Positions 14,872-23,640 of a DNA stretch of 51,804 bases are shown piece after piece; the first letter of the stretch is position 1; the number at the start of each line of letters is the position of its first letter. The stretch is from contig JAJZMB010000112.1 of NCBI GenBank assembly GCA_021803205.1, positions 1 through 51,804 on the forward strand, read 5' to 3'. Position numbers and translations under genes: made by a program. The DNA is from Bacillota bacterium. GTDB lineage: Bacteria; Bacillota; Sulfobacillia; RBS10-35; JAJYVN01. The notes under the pieces were generated by a model. It saw only the letters and a list, made by a program, of their open reading frames with translations, was not told where the DNA came from and searched no databases.

Positions 14872-16290
14872 TTGCGGCGGCGCGTCATGGTCATCGGCCT
14901 GGATTGTCTTGAACCGCTCCTGGCCTTCGATCGCTATCGCTGTGAGATGCCAAATCTGCAGCGCATCGCTGGCGGCGTGTGGGGTGACCTGGAGAGTATC
15001 TGTCCGCCCATCACCTGCCCGGCGTGGATATGCGCGTATACCGGCAGGGATCCGGGACAACTCGGTGTGTACGGCTTCCGCAACCGTGCCGATTGGGATT
15101 ACGGTGCACTGCAACCGGCCTTCTCCGACAGTGTCAGCCGTGAACTGGCGCCGGCGGCCTGGGACGTGGCCCGGGACCACGGTATGCACAGCATGGTCAT
15201 CGGCGTGCCTCCGGGTTCTCCGCCGCGGCGCATCCGCGGTGAGTTCGTGAACTATGGGTTGACGCCTGGGCCTGAGACCCCCTTTGCCGTTCCGTGCGAG
15301 CTGGTTGCCGAGGCGCGCATCCCGGTGGGTGACTATCGCTCCGACGTGGAGGATGCGGGCACCGAGGACCGTGACCGGGTGCTGGCTGAAATCGAGGAAA
15401 CGACCGATAAGCGTTGGGGGTTGGCCGGGCAGTTGCTGTCCACGCGGGATTGGGATCTCTTCGCCATGGTCGAAATCGGCACCAGCCGGATGCAACATGC
15501 CTTCTGGCAGTTCATGGATCCACGCCACGTCCTCTATGAGCCGGACAGCACATATCGGGACGCGATCCGGGAGTACTACCGGAAGGTGGACAGGGGCATC
15601 GGGGAGCTGCTCCGGTTTGCGGACGACCAGACGCTGGTGCTCTGTGTCTCCGATCATGGCGCGCAGCGCATGGATGGCGGGTTCCTGCTCAATGAGTGGC
15701 TGTTGGATGCGGGCTATCTGCGTCTTCGGCCCGGGGGCGGCCCGCGCCCCGGCCCCCTCGATCCGGCGGATGTCGACTGGTCGCGGACGGTGGCCTGGGG
15801 AGACGGCGGCTATTACGGCCGGGTCTTCCTCAACGTATCGGGCCGGGAGCCGGAAGGGACGGTCCCGCCCGAGCGGCTGGCTGCGGTGCGGCAGGAGATC
15901 GCTTCGCGACTGGAGGCCGTCCGGTTCCCCTGGGGTCAGGAGAGGGCACGCAACCGGGTCTTCTTTCCCGAACGGCTTTACCGCGAGGTGCGCGGCTTTG
16001 CCCCTGACCTGATCCTCTACCCCGGAGACCTGTACTGGCGGGCGCTGGGCGGCTTTGCCGCCCGGCGGGGCGAATACTTCACCACCGATAGTGACACCGG
16101 GCCTGATGGGGCCAACCACGGGCGGTACGGGGTGTTCGCCGCCATCCGCGGGGCCGACCTCCGGCGTGGGTTGGGCACGGGGCGCCGGCTACGCGGTCTG
16201 CGACTTCTGGACCTGGGTCCGACGATCCTCACCTACCTTGGGCTTTCTGTGCCCCAGGGTGTTGCGGGCCAACCGATCCGCGGCGTCTGA
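14872..16290 (+). CDS. type I phosphodiesterase/nucleotide pyrophosphatase (alkaline phosphatase superfamily)
   Basis: 472-residue metal-dependent hydrolase of the alkaline-phosphatase superfamily. Metal ligand D11 lies in MVIGLDCLEP. The nucleophile threonine is in PPITCPAW (about 48), followed by the signature TGRDPGQLGVYGF. The second metal site includes SDHGAQ (about 261). Members hydrolyse phosphodiesters, sugar nucleotides or phosphonates; the substrate here is unknown. No signal peptide is visible, suggesting a cytosolic enzyme. TTG 14872 is chosen for the AGGAGGT 5 bases upstream, placing the metal motif right after the start; the frame is open from 14632. A PfkB kinase follows after 65 bases on the same strand, suggesting a two-gene unit. 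Confidence 0.84.
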   Translation: MRRRVMVIGLDCLEPLLAFDRYRCEMPNLQRIAGGVWGDLESICPPITCPAWICAYTGRDPGQLGVYGFRNRADWDYGALQPAFSDSVSRELAPAAWDVARDHGMHSMVIGVPPGSPPRRIRGEFVNYGLTPGPETPFAVPCELVAEARIPVGDYRSDVEDAGTEDRDRVLAEIEETTDKRWGLAGQLLSTRDWDLFAMVEIGTSRMQHAFWQFMDPRHVLYEPDSTYRDAIREYYRKVDRGIGELLRFADDQTLVLCVSDHGAQRMDGGFLLNEWLLDAGYLRLRPGGGPRPGPLDPADVDWSRTVAWGDGGYYGRVFLNVSGREPEGTVPPERLAAVRQEIASRLEAVRFPWGQERARNRVFFPERLYREVRGFAPDLILYPGDLYWRALGGFAARRGEYFTTDSDTGPDGANHGRYGVFAAIRGADLRRGLGTGRRLRGLRLLDLGPTILTYLGLSVPQGVAGQPIRGV

Positions 16291-16355
16291 CGACGGACGG
16301 ACGGACTGCCGTGCGGCGGATCCTCGTTTGCGCCGCACCGTATGGGGGGAAGCGG

Positions 16356-17357
16356 GTGTTCGGCCGTATCGCGCTTGTGGGTGAAATCCTGGTCGACCTG
16401 CTGGGGGAGGGCGGCGAGTCGCTGGAGCAGGCCACCCTCTTCCGCCCGTCCCCGGGTGGAGCCCCGGCTAATGCCGCCGTCGCCGCATCGCGTGCCGGCG
16501 CCGAGGCCGTATTCGTCGGGCGCGTCGGGAACGACGCCTTCGGTAGGCTGCTGCGGACCACACTGGCGAACGCCGGGGTCGACGTGCACCTGCTGCGCGC
16601 TGATCCCGCCCTCTGTACCACACTCGCCTTCGTCTTGCCGGCGGCGCGGGGCGCACACGGCTTTCAGTTCATGCGCGGCGCGGACGCGGCGTTGAACCCC
16701 GACGACCTTCCAGCGGATCTCTTTGTGGACCTGTCCGCCCTGGGTTGCGGCGGTGTCTCCCTATCGGCACCGGCCGCACGCAGGGCGACCCTGGCCGCCC
16801 TGCGTGCGGCCGGTGCCGCCGGTGCACTCACCCTCTTCGACGTCAACTGGCGCCCGCCGCTCTGGGCCTCGTCCGACCAGGCCCTGGCGGCCTTCCGGGG
16901 TGCCATCGCCCTGGCAGACCTGGTGAAGTGCAACGAGGCCGAGCTGGAGCTCCTCTGCGGGAGCCAGGGCGGTGTGGCCGAGCGGGCGCGCGGCCTGCTC
17001 GCCCCGTCCGGACGGTCCGGCCCCGCCGCGGTGGTCGTGACGCTGGGGCCCGGCGGAGCCGAATGGATCGACCGGGCCGGTTCGGTGCGACACCCAGGCT
17101 TCACGGTGCCGGCCGTCGACGCGATTGGCGCGGGAGACTGCTTCACCGGCACCCTCCTGGCCTGGTGGGCCCGGTGTGGGTCTTGTGGCGCCGCAGGGCT
17201 GCGCGAACTGTCTCCCGAACGGATCATGGGCCTCCTGGAGCGATGCGACGCGGCTGCGGCGCTCTCCACCCTGCAGCCTGGCGCCATGGGCGCCATGCCG
17301 GCGGCGGCGGAGGTGGACGCCTTCCTCGCCCGCGTGCACAGGCGACACGGTGGGTGA
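16356..17357 (+). CDS. PfkB family carbohydrate kinase (fructokinase-like)
   Basis: 333-residue ribokinase/PfkB-fold sugar kinase. The N-terminal substrate signature GGAPANAAVAASRAGA (about 35) and the C-terminal catalytic/ATP motif DAIGAGDCFTGTLL (about 252-265, with GAGD supplying the anion hole and base) are intact. FDVNWRPPLW is typical of fructokinase-like members, so fructose or a similar hexose/ketose is a plausible substrate, not proven. GTG 16356 has GGGGGGA 5 bases upstream; GTG 16311 has no SD. It follows the phosphodiesterase closely and may phosphorylate a sugar that enzyme releases (inference). Confidence 0.87.
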   Translation: MFGRIALVGEILVDLLGEGGESLEQATLFRPSPGGAPANAAVAASRAGAEAVFVGRVGNDAFGRLLRTTLANAGVDVHLLRADPALCTTLAFVLPAARGAHGFQFMRGADAALNPDDLPADLFVDLSALGCGGVSLSAPAARRATLAALRAAGAAGALTLFDVNWRPPLWASSDQALAAFRGAIALADLVKCNEAELELLCGSQGGVAERARGLLAPSGRSGPAAVVVTLGPGGAEWIDRAGSVRHPGFTVPAVDAIGAGDCFTGTLLAWWARCGSCGAAGLRELSPERIMGLLERCDAAAALSTLQPGAMGAMPAAAEVDAFLARVHRRHGG

Positions 17358-17652
17358 TCGGGGTGCGGTTGGCCGTTGGGTGCATCCGCTACCCCACGGT
17401 CTGCGGACGGCCTCAACCGCGGTGCGCGCCGGGCAGGACGGGGCAGTCGCCTTCAGGATCGCCGGTGTGTAGGGCCTGTTCGGTTCGTTCCCCTTATCCA
17501 CCTGGCTTCCACCGTGCTTGGCCCCCGGTACGGGAGAGCGCCAACCCGGTGCAACTGCCGGTGCGCGATGCGGGTGGTGCCGTACCTCAGGCATGCGTTA
17601 GGATGATGACCACGGCACCCAGGGATGCGGCGCCGCATTGGGGGGGACGAGG

Positions 17653-18303
17653 GTGCGGGGAAGCAACGGGCGTCTCGGGAGGCTTGCGCTCGGACTCGCC
17701 GTCGCCGTAGGGCTTGCGGGATGCGGTGTGGGGTCCCGCGGGACCGGAGCTTCCACCGTGCGCCACCAGTCCTGGCCGTCGCCTCCGGCGATGGCCCTGA
17801 AGTCTGGCGCCGCCTATAGCGCCGTCGTCTCGACCAATTATGGTTCGTTTACTATCTCGTTGTTTGCCAAACAAGACCCGATCGCTGTGAACAATTTCAT
17901 ATTCTTGTCCGAGCACAACTTCTACAACGGAGATAAGTTCTTTCGGATCATCCGACCCTTCATGGTGCAGACCGGCGATCCCAACAACAACGGGACAGGT
18001 GGGCCAGGCTATCAGTTCAACGACGAACTGCCGCCGACCGTGCCCTATGCCCCCGGTGTTGTGGCCATGGCCAACGCGGGGCCGAACACCAATGGCAGCC
18101 AGTTCTTTATCTGCACCGGCGCCCAGTGCGCCAACCTCAATCAGACGCCCAACTATACGGAACTCGGCAGGGTCACCTCGGGCATGGCCACCGTCCTGAA
18201 GATCGCCGCGATTCCGGTGACGGTCAACCCTGTCACCGGCGAGGACAGCTACCCGAAAGCCGACGCCCACATCACCGGCATCACGGTCCATCAGCAGGCA
18301 TGA
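17653..18303 (+). CDS. lipoprotein peptidyl-prolyl cis-trans isomerase, cyclophilin type
   Basis: 216-residue cyclophilin exported as a lipoprotein. The signal peptide ends in a lipobox VGLAGC (about residues 18-23), followed by a short linker. The isomerase domain spans about 50-215: TNYGSFTISLF, FHR-type FFRIIRPFMVQTGDP, and the core GVVAMANAGPNTNGSQFFI. It would assist folding of secreted proteins on the outer membrane face. GTG 17653 has GGGGGGA five bases upstream; TTG 17638 is an alternative. The Ser/Thr/Asn-rich surface fits extracytoplasmic location. It is monocistronic and convergent with the MFS gene, with a perfect stem-loop between. Confidence 0.93.
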   Translation: MRGSNGRLGRLALGLAVAVGLAGCGVGSRGTGASTVRHQSWPSPPAMALKSGAAYSAVVSTNYGSFTISLFAKQDPIAVNNFIFLSEHNFYNGDKFFRIIRPFMVQTGDPNNNGTGGPGYQFNDELPPTVPYAPGVVAMANAGPNTNGSQFFICTGAQCANLNQTPNYTELGRVTSGMATVLKIAAIPVTVNPVTGEDSYPKADAHITGITVHQQA

Positions 18304-18340
18304 GCGCCGGGTGATCGCGCGGTGTCGGCTTGTCTCCAGT

Positions 18341-18378
18341 CTGTAGAGGCGGGTGCCGCGCGCTACCCGCCTCTACAG
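18341..18378. terminator. perfect 14-bp stem-loop, bidirectional terminator candidate
   Basis: CTGTAGAGGCGGGT (18341-18354) and ACCCGCCTCTACAG (18365-18378) are exactly complementary around a 10-nt loop. The repeat sits between the convergent cyclophilin and MFS genes, 38 bases after the first stop. No U-run is present on either side. Confidence 0.6.
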
Positions 18379-18435
18379 ATCCCGCCCTCCTCATCCAAGC
18401 CCGGGCAGCGGTGTCCCTGCACCCACCGGAGCGTG

Positions 18436-19677
18436 TCAGGCCTGGTCCGCGACAGGGCTGGCTTCAGCCAGTCCGGCCACGCCTACCCGCGGGGCATCGG
18501 GGAGCCTGCGTGCCACCAGGAGTCCGGCTGCGATTAGCCCGATACCGCAAGCGAAAAGGGGCAGGAGTCCGAACCGGGAGATGATCAGCGCCCCGAGAAG
18601 GGGTGCCAGTGTCCCCCGCAGGCCAAGGAAGGTGAAGTACGCGCCAGCGTAGGCCCCGATGCGCCCTCTCGCCAAGCGCATGGTGTGGTTCTGCCAGCCG
18701 CAGTCAATGGCGGAATCGCCGACGCCCTGCATCCATGCCGCCACCATGGTGCCGGCCAATCCGGTGCCGAGGGCGTACACCAGGGGGGGTACCAGATAGC
18801 AGGTGAGCCCCGCAGCGATGGCTTGTGCTGGTCTTCGGCGGTCGCACACGCGGCCCCAGAGCGGGTAGCACACCATCCAGGCCAGGGACCAGGCGGCGGT
18901 AAGCCAGGCGACGTGAACATTGTTCATGTGCAGGCGATCGACCTGGTAGATCGGGTAGCCCGGCTGCACCAGCAGGTTGCCGCCGCCTGCGAGCATCAGG
19001 GCCAGCAACAGCCGTGCGAACCGAGGGTCCCTCTGCGGCGCGGCCGCCGCGCCAGCCTCCCGCGTCGCCGCGCGGGATTGCGCAGGTGGCGCGCTGGCAG
19101 GCAGCCGCACGCGCGAAAACAGCAGGGCGGAAGCCACGCCGAAACCCACTGCCAAGGTGAACACCGCGCCGGCGCCGTGACGGTCCATCAACCCGCCGGC
19201 TGCCAGGGTGGCTGCGAACTGAAAGAAGCCCAGCACGAATTTCACGCCCGACATGAGCCGTCCGCGCCACCGTTCGTGGTAGATGGCGCGCTCGACAGCC
19301 GTGTAGGCGGGGTTGGACGCGGCCGAGAGGAGGTTGAAGCCGACGTAGGACAGCATGTAGGTGGCCATGCCATGTGCCCACGCCGTCAGCAGGAGGAACA
19401 GCCGGGCGACGCCTGTGGTCCAGGAGACGATGGCCACCTGCGGCCGCCCTTCGGCGAGGCGGCCATACCATCCCGACAGCAGCATCGCCGCGAAGGGCGA
19501 GGCGGTGATCAGCCCGATCTCCCAGGGTACCGCGCCCCGGCGGACGGCCAGTACAAGGATGAAGGGCGCCGTGAGGGCCTGAAAGATGGCGAATAGTCCC
19601 GCCGCCCCGGAATCGATGAGAAAATTGTGCGCGGTGAGGGGGTCGAACACGCCGCGCAATCGGTCGCGCCAACCCAT
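18436..19677 (-). CDS. MFS transporter
   Basis: 413-residue membrane protein with about 12 hydrophobic helices in two halves and a basic central loop (about 200-230), the architecture of the major facilitator superfamily. Loop motifs such as SGWYGRLAEGRPQ (about 67) and PLWGRVCDRRRP (about 290) are MFS motif-A-like. The substrate cannot be told. ATG 19677 (MGWRDRLRG) is chosen: a GGCGAG lies about 8 bases upstream, and the open frame to 19893 is low-complexity. A candidate promoter with TATACT lies about 65 bases upstream. It is adjacent to the HAD gene on the same strand, but with its own likely promoter. Confidence 0.85.
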   Translation of the reverse strand: MGWRDRLRGVFDPLTAHNFLIDSGAAGLFAIFQALTAPFILVLAVRRGAVPWEIGLITASPFAAMLLSGWYGRLAEGRPQVAIVSWTTGVARLFLLLTAWAHGMATYMLSYVGFNLLSAASNPAYTAVERAIYHERWRGRLMSGVKFVLGFFQFAATLAAGGLMDRHGAGAVFTLAVGFGVASALLFSRVRLPASAPPAQSRAATREAGAAAAPQRDPRFARLLLALMLAGGGNLLVQPGYPIYQVDRLHMNNVHVAWLTAAWSLAWMVCYPLWGRVCDRRRPAQAIAAGLTCYLVPPLVYALGTGLAGTMVAAWMQGVGDSAIDCGWQNHTMRLARGRIGAYAGAYFTFLGLRGTLAPLLGALIISRFGLLPLFACGIGLIAAGLLVARRLPDAPRVGVAGLAEASPVADQA

Positions 19678-19739
19678 CAGGTTTTCTCGCCCTTCAAGCC
19701 AAGGCGGCTCCGCCGCCTCGATTGCCCGAACCGTCCAGG

Positions 19740-19766
19740 AGTATAGTGGCAGCCGCGCGGTGGCAA
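19740..19766 (-). promoter_or_regulatory. candidate promoter of the MFS gene
   Basis: On the minus strand, TTGCCA (19766-19761) and TATACT (19745-19740) are separated by 15 bases, slightly short of the optimum. The site is about 65 bases upstream of the MFS ATG. Confidence 0.4.
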
Positions 19767-19802
19767 CGGATCGTGCCGCTGGGATCCGCTCCCGCCGCAG
19801 CG

Positions 19803-20582
19803 TCAGCGCTCTGTGCCCGTCTCCACGCGCGCGACCACCCAGGCGGTCGCCGCGCGCAGGTCGGATGCGACGGCGTCCGGTTCCGGCCCCCAACTGCGTG
19901 ACCAGCCCGCGCCGACACGGTCGAGAAAGATCGCTGCCAGCCCGGCCGCCTTCGCCCCAGCGATATCGGTTTCCGGGTTGTCGCCGATCATCACCGCTTC
20001 GGGCGGCGCGGCACCTGCGCGGCGCAAGGCCTCACGGAAGAAGGCTGACGCAGGCTTGCTGCAGCCAAGGGCGCCGGAGATCACGATCACCGGGCAGCGG
20101 GCCTCCAGGCCCAGGTGCCGGATGCGGGCCTGCTGGATGGCCCATGGGCCGTTGGTGAGCACCCCGAGCAGCAGCCGGGGCTGCAGCGCTTCCAGGACCT
20201 GCAGGCAGGGCTCGACATCGCCGAACAGTCGGATCTCGCGCTCCATCGTGGCGACGAAGGCCCGGTGGAATGCGGCGGCAAGGTGCGGGTTCGGCGGTAT
20301 GCCGGCTGCCGCCACCACGGCGGCGCTGCGTTCGGTCCACAGGCGCGCGTCATCGATCTGCCGCGCCATGAAGCGTTGCCATGTGTGCCGCCACGGCTCC
20401 TCACAACGCCGGCGGAGTTCGGTGGGGTCTGGAGAGCCGGACGCACCGGTACACATCGGGGCGGCCGCAGATTCAAAGGCCCGGGCGTAGGCACCCGAAT
20501 AATCGTGGAGCGTGTTGTCGAAATCGAAGAAGACGGCGCGCAAAGCCGCAATCTTCACCCCCCGGATCTGGGAGGAAGCCAT
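19803..20582 (-). CDS. HAD-superfamily hydrolase
   Basis: 259-residue haloacid-dehalogenase-fold phosphohydrolase, subfamily I, of the YjjG-like group. Motif I FFDFDNTLHDY (about 18) supplies the nucleophile Asp, motif II is VLTNGP (about 141), motif III lysine is in GCSKPAS (about 173), and motif IV is GDNPETDIAGA (about 198). It could dephosphorylate nucleotides or sugar phosphates; the substrate is unknown. The start is uncertain: ATG 20582 is used, though GTG or TTG codons a few residues later sit nearer to a GGGGGG run. It lies between ctaF and the MFS gene on the minus strand, with a 389-base leader. Confidence 0.88.
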   Translation of the reverse strand: MASSQIRGVKIAALRAVFFDFDNTLHDYSGAYARAFESAAAPMCTGASGSPDPTELRRRCEEPWRHTWQRFMARQIDDARLWTERSAAVVAAAGIPPNPHLAAAFHRAFVATMEREIRLFGDVEPCLQVLEALQPRLLLGVLTNGPWAIQQARIRHLGLEARCPVIVISGALGCSKPASAFFREALRRAGAAPPEAVMIGDNPETDIAGAKAAGLAAIFLDRVGAGWSRSWGPEPDAVASDLRAATAWVVARVETGTER

Positions 20583-20971
20583 ACACGGTTACCTTCGGAT
20601 GGCACCGGCACCGGGTACGCTGCGGCTGGATGGCGGGTTGGCCCTGTGTTCCGTGACATCCGTACGGCGTGGCTCGCCCTTTGGCGCGTATCCCGTTCCG
20701 TTGGGTTCGTTGGGACTGGCCTGTGCTCCTGCGGGGGCAGGTCGCGCAATCGGGTGTCGACGGGTCCTTGTCCCCGCCCACCCTTGACCTGTAAAGCTTG
20801 TGGGCCTCCGCTCTCGGTCCCTCAAGGGGCTGGGCGGCGCACCCCCCATCTGGAGCGGGGCTTCCGCCCACTTCCGGTCCCGGTCGCCCGTTTGTGCGAC
20901 CCGTGCACGCCCGATCTCCCGCTCAGCGTGGTCGACAGCCCTGCTGTATGTGCTGCATGCGGGGGTTGCAA
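20583..20971. other. non-coding spacer between ctaF and the HAD gene
   Basis: 389 bases. The minus strand is rich in short hairpin-forming GC segments, for example CGCCAAAGGGCG near 20680. No known RNA family or gene is recognised. Confidence 0.4.
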
Positions 20972-21298
20972 CTACGTGCGTCCCGGATGGATCTGAAGTA
21001 GGTACCACACGGTCCAGCCGATGAAGAGCGCCAGCAGGGCCGCCGACGCGAACACCAGGCTGAACAGCCGCCGGTCGCGGCGCAGGTGCATATAGAACGC
21101 CGCCTGGAGCGTGATCTGCGCGATGGCCAGAACAGTGATCAGAGGCAACAGCACCGCCTTGGGCAACACGCCGCCGCCCACCGCCCCGAAGGCGATCGCC
21201 GTGCACATGGCCAAAAGGACAGCCACCAGAAGGTGCGTCCGTACGCCGGAGGGACCGTTGCTGTGCGGTTGTGCCTCCCCAGCGTGTTCGGTGGTCAT
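20972..21298 (-). CDS. ctaF: cytochrome c oxidase subunit IV (CtaF-like)
   Basis: 108-residue membrane protein with three hydrophobic helices (about 25-45, 55-75 and 83-105). It matches the small bacterial subunit IV (CoxD/CtaF/CyoD-like) that stabilises heme-copper oxidases. The middle helix includes AQITLQAAFYMHLRRDRRLF, typical of the family. ATG 21298 is chosen (GGAGTGGGG upstream); the frame is open to 21325. It follows ctaD by 322 bases rather than the expected ctaE. The weakly conserved family makes the symbol a context-supported assignment. Confidence 0.8.
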   Translation of the reverse strand: MTTEHAGEAQPHSNGPSGVRTHLLVAVLLAMCTAIAFGAVGGGVLPKAVLLPLITVLAIAQITLQAAFYMHLRRDRRLFSLVFASAALLALFIGWTVWYLLQIHPGRT

Positions 21299-21620
21299 GA
21301 TGTCCCCACTCCCAGACCGGTGCACGTCTCTGACGGTTACCCGCAGCGCGAACCTTGGGGATCCTCCGGCGCCCGGAGCACTGCCCGCACTGGCAGCACA
21401 ACGGTGGGGAGGTGCGCCAAGCCAACCCGCGCGTCAGCCGGGAGGACGCTGCCCATGTCGGGCGCCGTCCGGGACCGGAGCCTGAAGTCCCGGGATTCAA
21501 GGGGCATAGAAGGAACGGCCTCCTGGCACTCTGGCAGCGGCCACCTCGCGAAAATGGTTCTGGGCACCGCCGACGGGACTGAGGTCGAATCCGCCGAAAA
21601 TATATTTCTTTGCAGTGCGC
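21299..21620. other. gap where ctaE would be expected
   Basis: 322 bases between ctaD and ctaF. I searched both strands for subunit III fragments (hydrophobic helices, WxxHF-type segments) and found none. Confidence 0.5.
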
Positions 21621-23492
21621 TCAGTCCGGTGTCACCCAGTGGCCCGGGTCCGGGTCATACATCAGGCGGAACACGCCGCAGAACGCACAGAGTATGCCCA
21701 GGACCGCCAGGGGCCAGACGCGGTATACCGCCGCGTACACCGTCGCCGTGAGGGTGATCGCCGGGATGAGCGGGAGCCACGTGGACGACGGGAGGTGGAT
21801 CGACCCGTCGTGGAAAGCGGGATCGGGGTCTGCCGGAAGCATCCGCCCGTCCCCATACATCTTTTCCGTCCAGAGGGCGTCTCGGCCGCGTACCAGGGGG
21901 ACGCGGGCGAAGTTGTATTCCGGTACGGGAGAGGGGATGGCCCACTCCAAGGTCCGACCGTCCTCCCAGGGGTCTGCTCCGGCCGGCGCCCCTCGCAGCA
22001 GGGATGTGCGCAGGTTGAAGAGCAGAATGAGCAGGCCGGCAGTCAGCACGAACACGCCCAGGGTTTCCAGCATGTTCAGGGTATTCAGTCCCAAATTTGG
22101 TGGATAGGTTGCCACCCGTCGCGGCATGCCGTACAGCCCGAGGAAGTGCATCGGGAAGAATGTCGCGTTGAATCCGATGATCACCAGCCAGAAGCTCCAC
22201 CGCCCGCGGCGTTCACTGAGCATCCGTCCGGTGATCTTGGGGAACCAGTAGTGGGTCCCGGCCAGGATGGCGAAGAGGGACCCACCAATCAGTACGTAGT
22301 GGATATGCGCCACTAGGAAATAACTACCGTTCAGCTGGTAATCGGCCGGCGCCGCCGCCAGGATCACGCCGCTCATCCCGCCAATGACGAACGAGACCAG
22401 GAAGCCCACCACGAAGAGCATCGTCGTCGTGAAACGGATGCGTCCGCCCGCCATGGTGGCGATCCAGTTGAAGATCTTGACGCCGGTCGGTACGGCGATG
22501 GCCATCGAGGTGGCGGCGAAGATCGAGTTGATCAGGGGGCCCATGCCCACCGTGAACATGTGGTGGCTCCACACCATGAAGGCCATGAAGGCGATGACGA
22601 TGGTGGCGAAAACCATCGAGGAGTATCCGAAGAGAGGTTTGCCGGAGAAGGTGGGCACGATCTCCGAGATCATGCCGAAGGCCGGGAGGATCATGATGTA
22701 GACCTCAGGGTGCCCGAAGATCCAGAACAGTTGCTGCCAAAGCAGGACGTTTCCGCCTTTGGCGACGTTGAAGAACCCTGTATGGAACAGCCGGTCGAAC
22801 ATCAGTAGGCCCAGGTTGGCGGTCAGGGGAGGGAAGGCGAAGAGGATGAGCACAGACGTGATCAGAGATGTCCAGACGAAGAGCGGCATACGCATCGGCG
22901 TCATGCCCGGCGCCCGTAAATTGATGATCGTCGCCAAGAAGTTGATGCCGCCGAGCAGGGTGCCGAGGCCCGCGAGTTGGATGCCCAGGATATAGAAGTC
23001 GATGCCGTGCACGTCCGGCCCCGGGTTGAGCACGCCGCCCAGGTTGATCGGAGCGTAATTGTACCATCCCGCGTTGGGCGCGCCGCCGAGCAGCCAAGAA
23101 GAGTTCAGAACGATGCCGCCGGCGAGGAAGAGCCAGAACCCGGCAGCGTTCAGTCGGGGGAAGGCCACGTCCCGCGCGCCGATCTGCAATGGCACGATAT
23201 AGTTCATGTAGCCAATCTGCAGCGGCATGATGGCCAGAAAGATCATCGTAACGCCGTGCATAGTGAAGAGTTGGTCGAAGAGGGCTTCGGTGACGACATG
23301 GTTGTCCGGCCGCATGAGTTGCAGGCGCATGATGAACGCTTCGGTGCCGCCGAAGAGGAAGAAGATCATGGCTGTGACCAGGTAGAGAATCCCAATGCGC
23401 TTGTGATCGACGGTCGTGAGCCAGCTCCAGATGCCGGCGGGCCGGAGTGAACGAGACGGCACGGCCGCGATCCCTTCAGGGGTGGTTTGCAT
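21621..23492 (-). CDS. ctaD: cytochrome c oxidase subunit I, caa3 type
   Basis: Catalytic subunit of the proton-pumping heme-copper oxidase, 623 residues. Ligands are present: HGVTMIF for low-spin heme, GHPEVYIMILP (CuB His cross-linked to Tyr, A-type K-channel signature), the SHHMFTVG CuB pair and VAHIHYVLIG (HxH for both hemes). After the usual 12 helices, an extension ending at about residue 620 carries two further helices (LPLIPAITLTATVYAAVY; VWPLAVLGILCAFCGVF), as in Bacillus caa3 CtaD. ATG 23492 is used; GGAG is about 10 bases upstream. ctaC lies 148 bases upstream. Confidence 0.96.
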   Translation of the reverse strand: MQTTPEGIAAVPSRSLRPAGIWSWLTTVDHKRIGILYLVTAMIFFLFGGTEAFIMRLQLMRPDNHVVTEALFDQLFTMHGVTMIFLAIMPLQIGYMNYIVPLQIGARDVAFPRLNAAGFWLFLAGGIVLNSSWLLGGAPNAGWYNYAPINLGGVLNPGPDVHGIDFYILGIQLAGLGTLLGGINFLATIINLRAPGMTPMRMPLFVWTSLITSVLILFAFPPLTANLGLLMFDRLFHTGFFNVAKGGNVLLWQQLFWIFGHPEVYIMILPAFGMISEIVPTFSGKPLFGYSSMVFATIVIAFMAFMVWSHHMFTVGMGPLINSIFAATSMAIAVPTGVKIFNWIATMAGGRIRFTTTMLFVVGFLVSFVIGGMSGVILAAAPADYQLNGSYFLVAHIHYVLIGGSLFAILAGTHYWFPKITGRMLSERRGRWSFWLVIIGFNATFFPMHFLGLYGMPRRVATYPPNLGLNTLNMLETLGVFVLTAGLLILLFNLRTSLLRGAPAGADPWEDGRTLEWAIPSPVPEYNFARVPLVRGRDALWTEKMYGDGRMLPADPDPAFHDGSIHLPSSTWLPLIPAITLTATVYAAVYRVWPLAVLGILCAFCGVFRLMYDPDPGHWVTPD

Positions 23493-23640
23493 AGGTCTGG
23501 CACTCCTTTCCCGCTCGAGAGCCGGCCGAGGGTGGCGCGGAGCCACCGGCCGGCGACCACTGTCGCGCCGTTTGCCCCTGAGTCGAAGGCCGGTGGCCTT
23601 CAGCGTGTCGCCTGCCCGTCACCTCGCGTTGTCCGGCCGA

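Noticed and set aside
14347..16119. 590-codon antisense open frame
   Set aside because: It lies opposite the phosphodiesterase, which has clear catalytic motifs and SD support; the antisense product has none.
21299..21620. Decayed ctaE between ctaD and ctaF
   Set aside because: No hydrophobic helices or subunit III motifs in any of the six frames.
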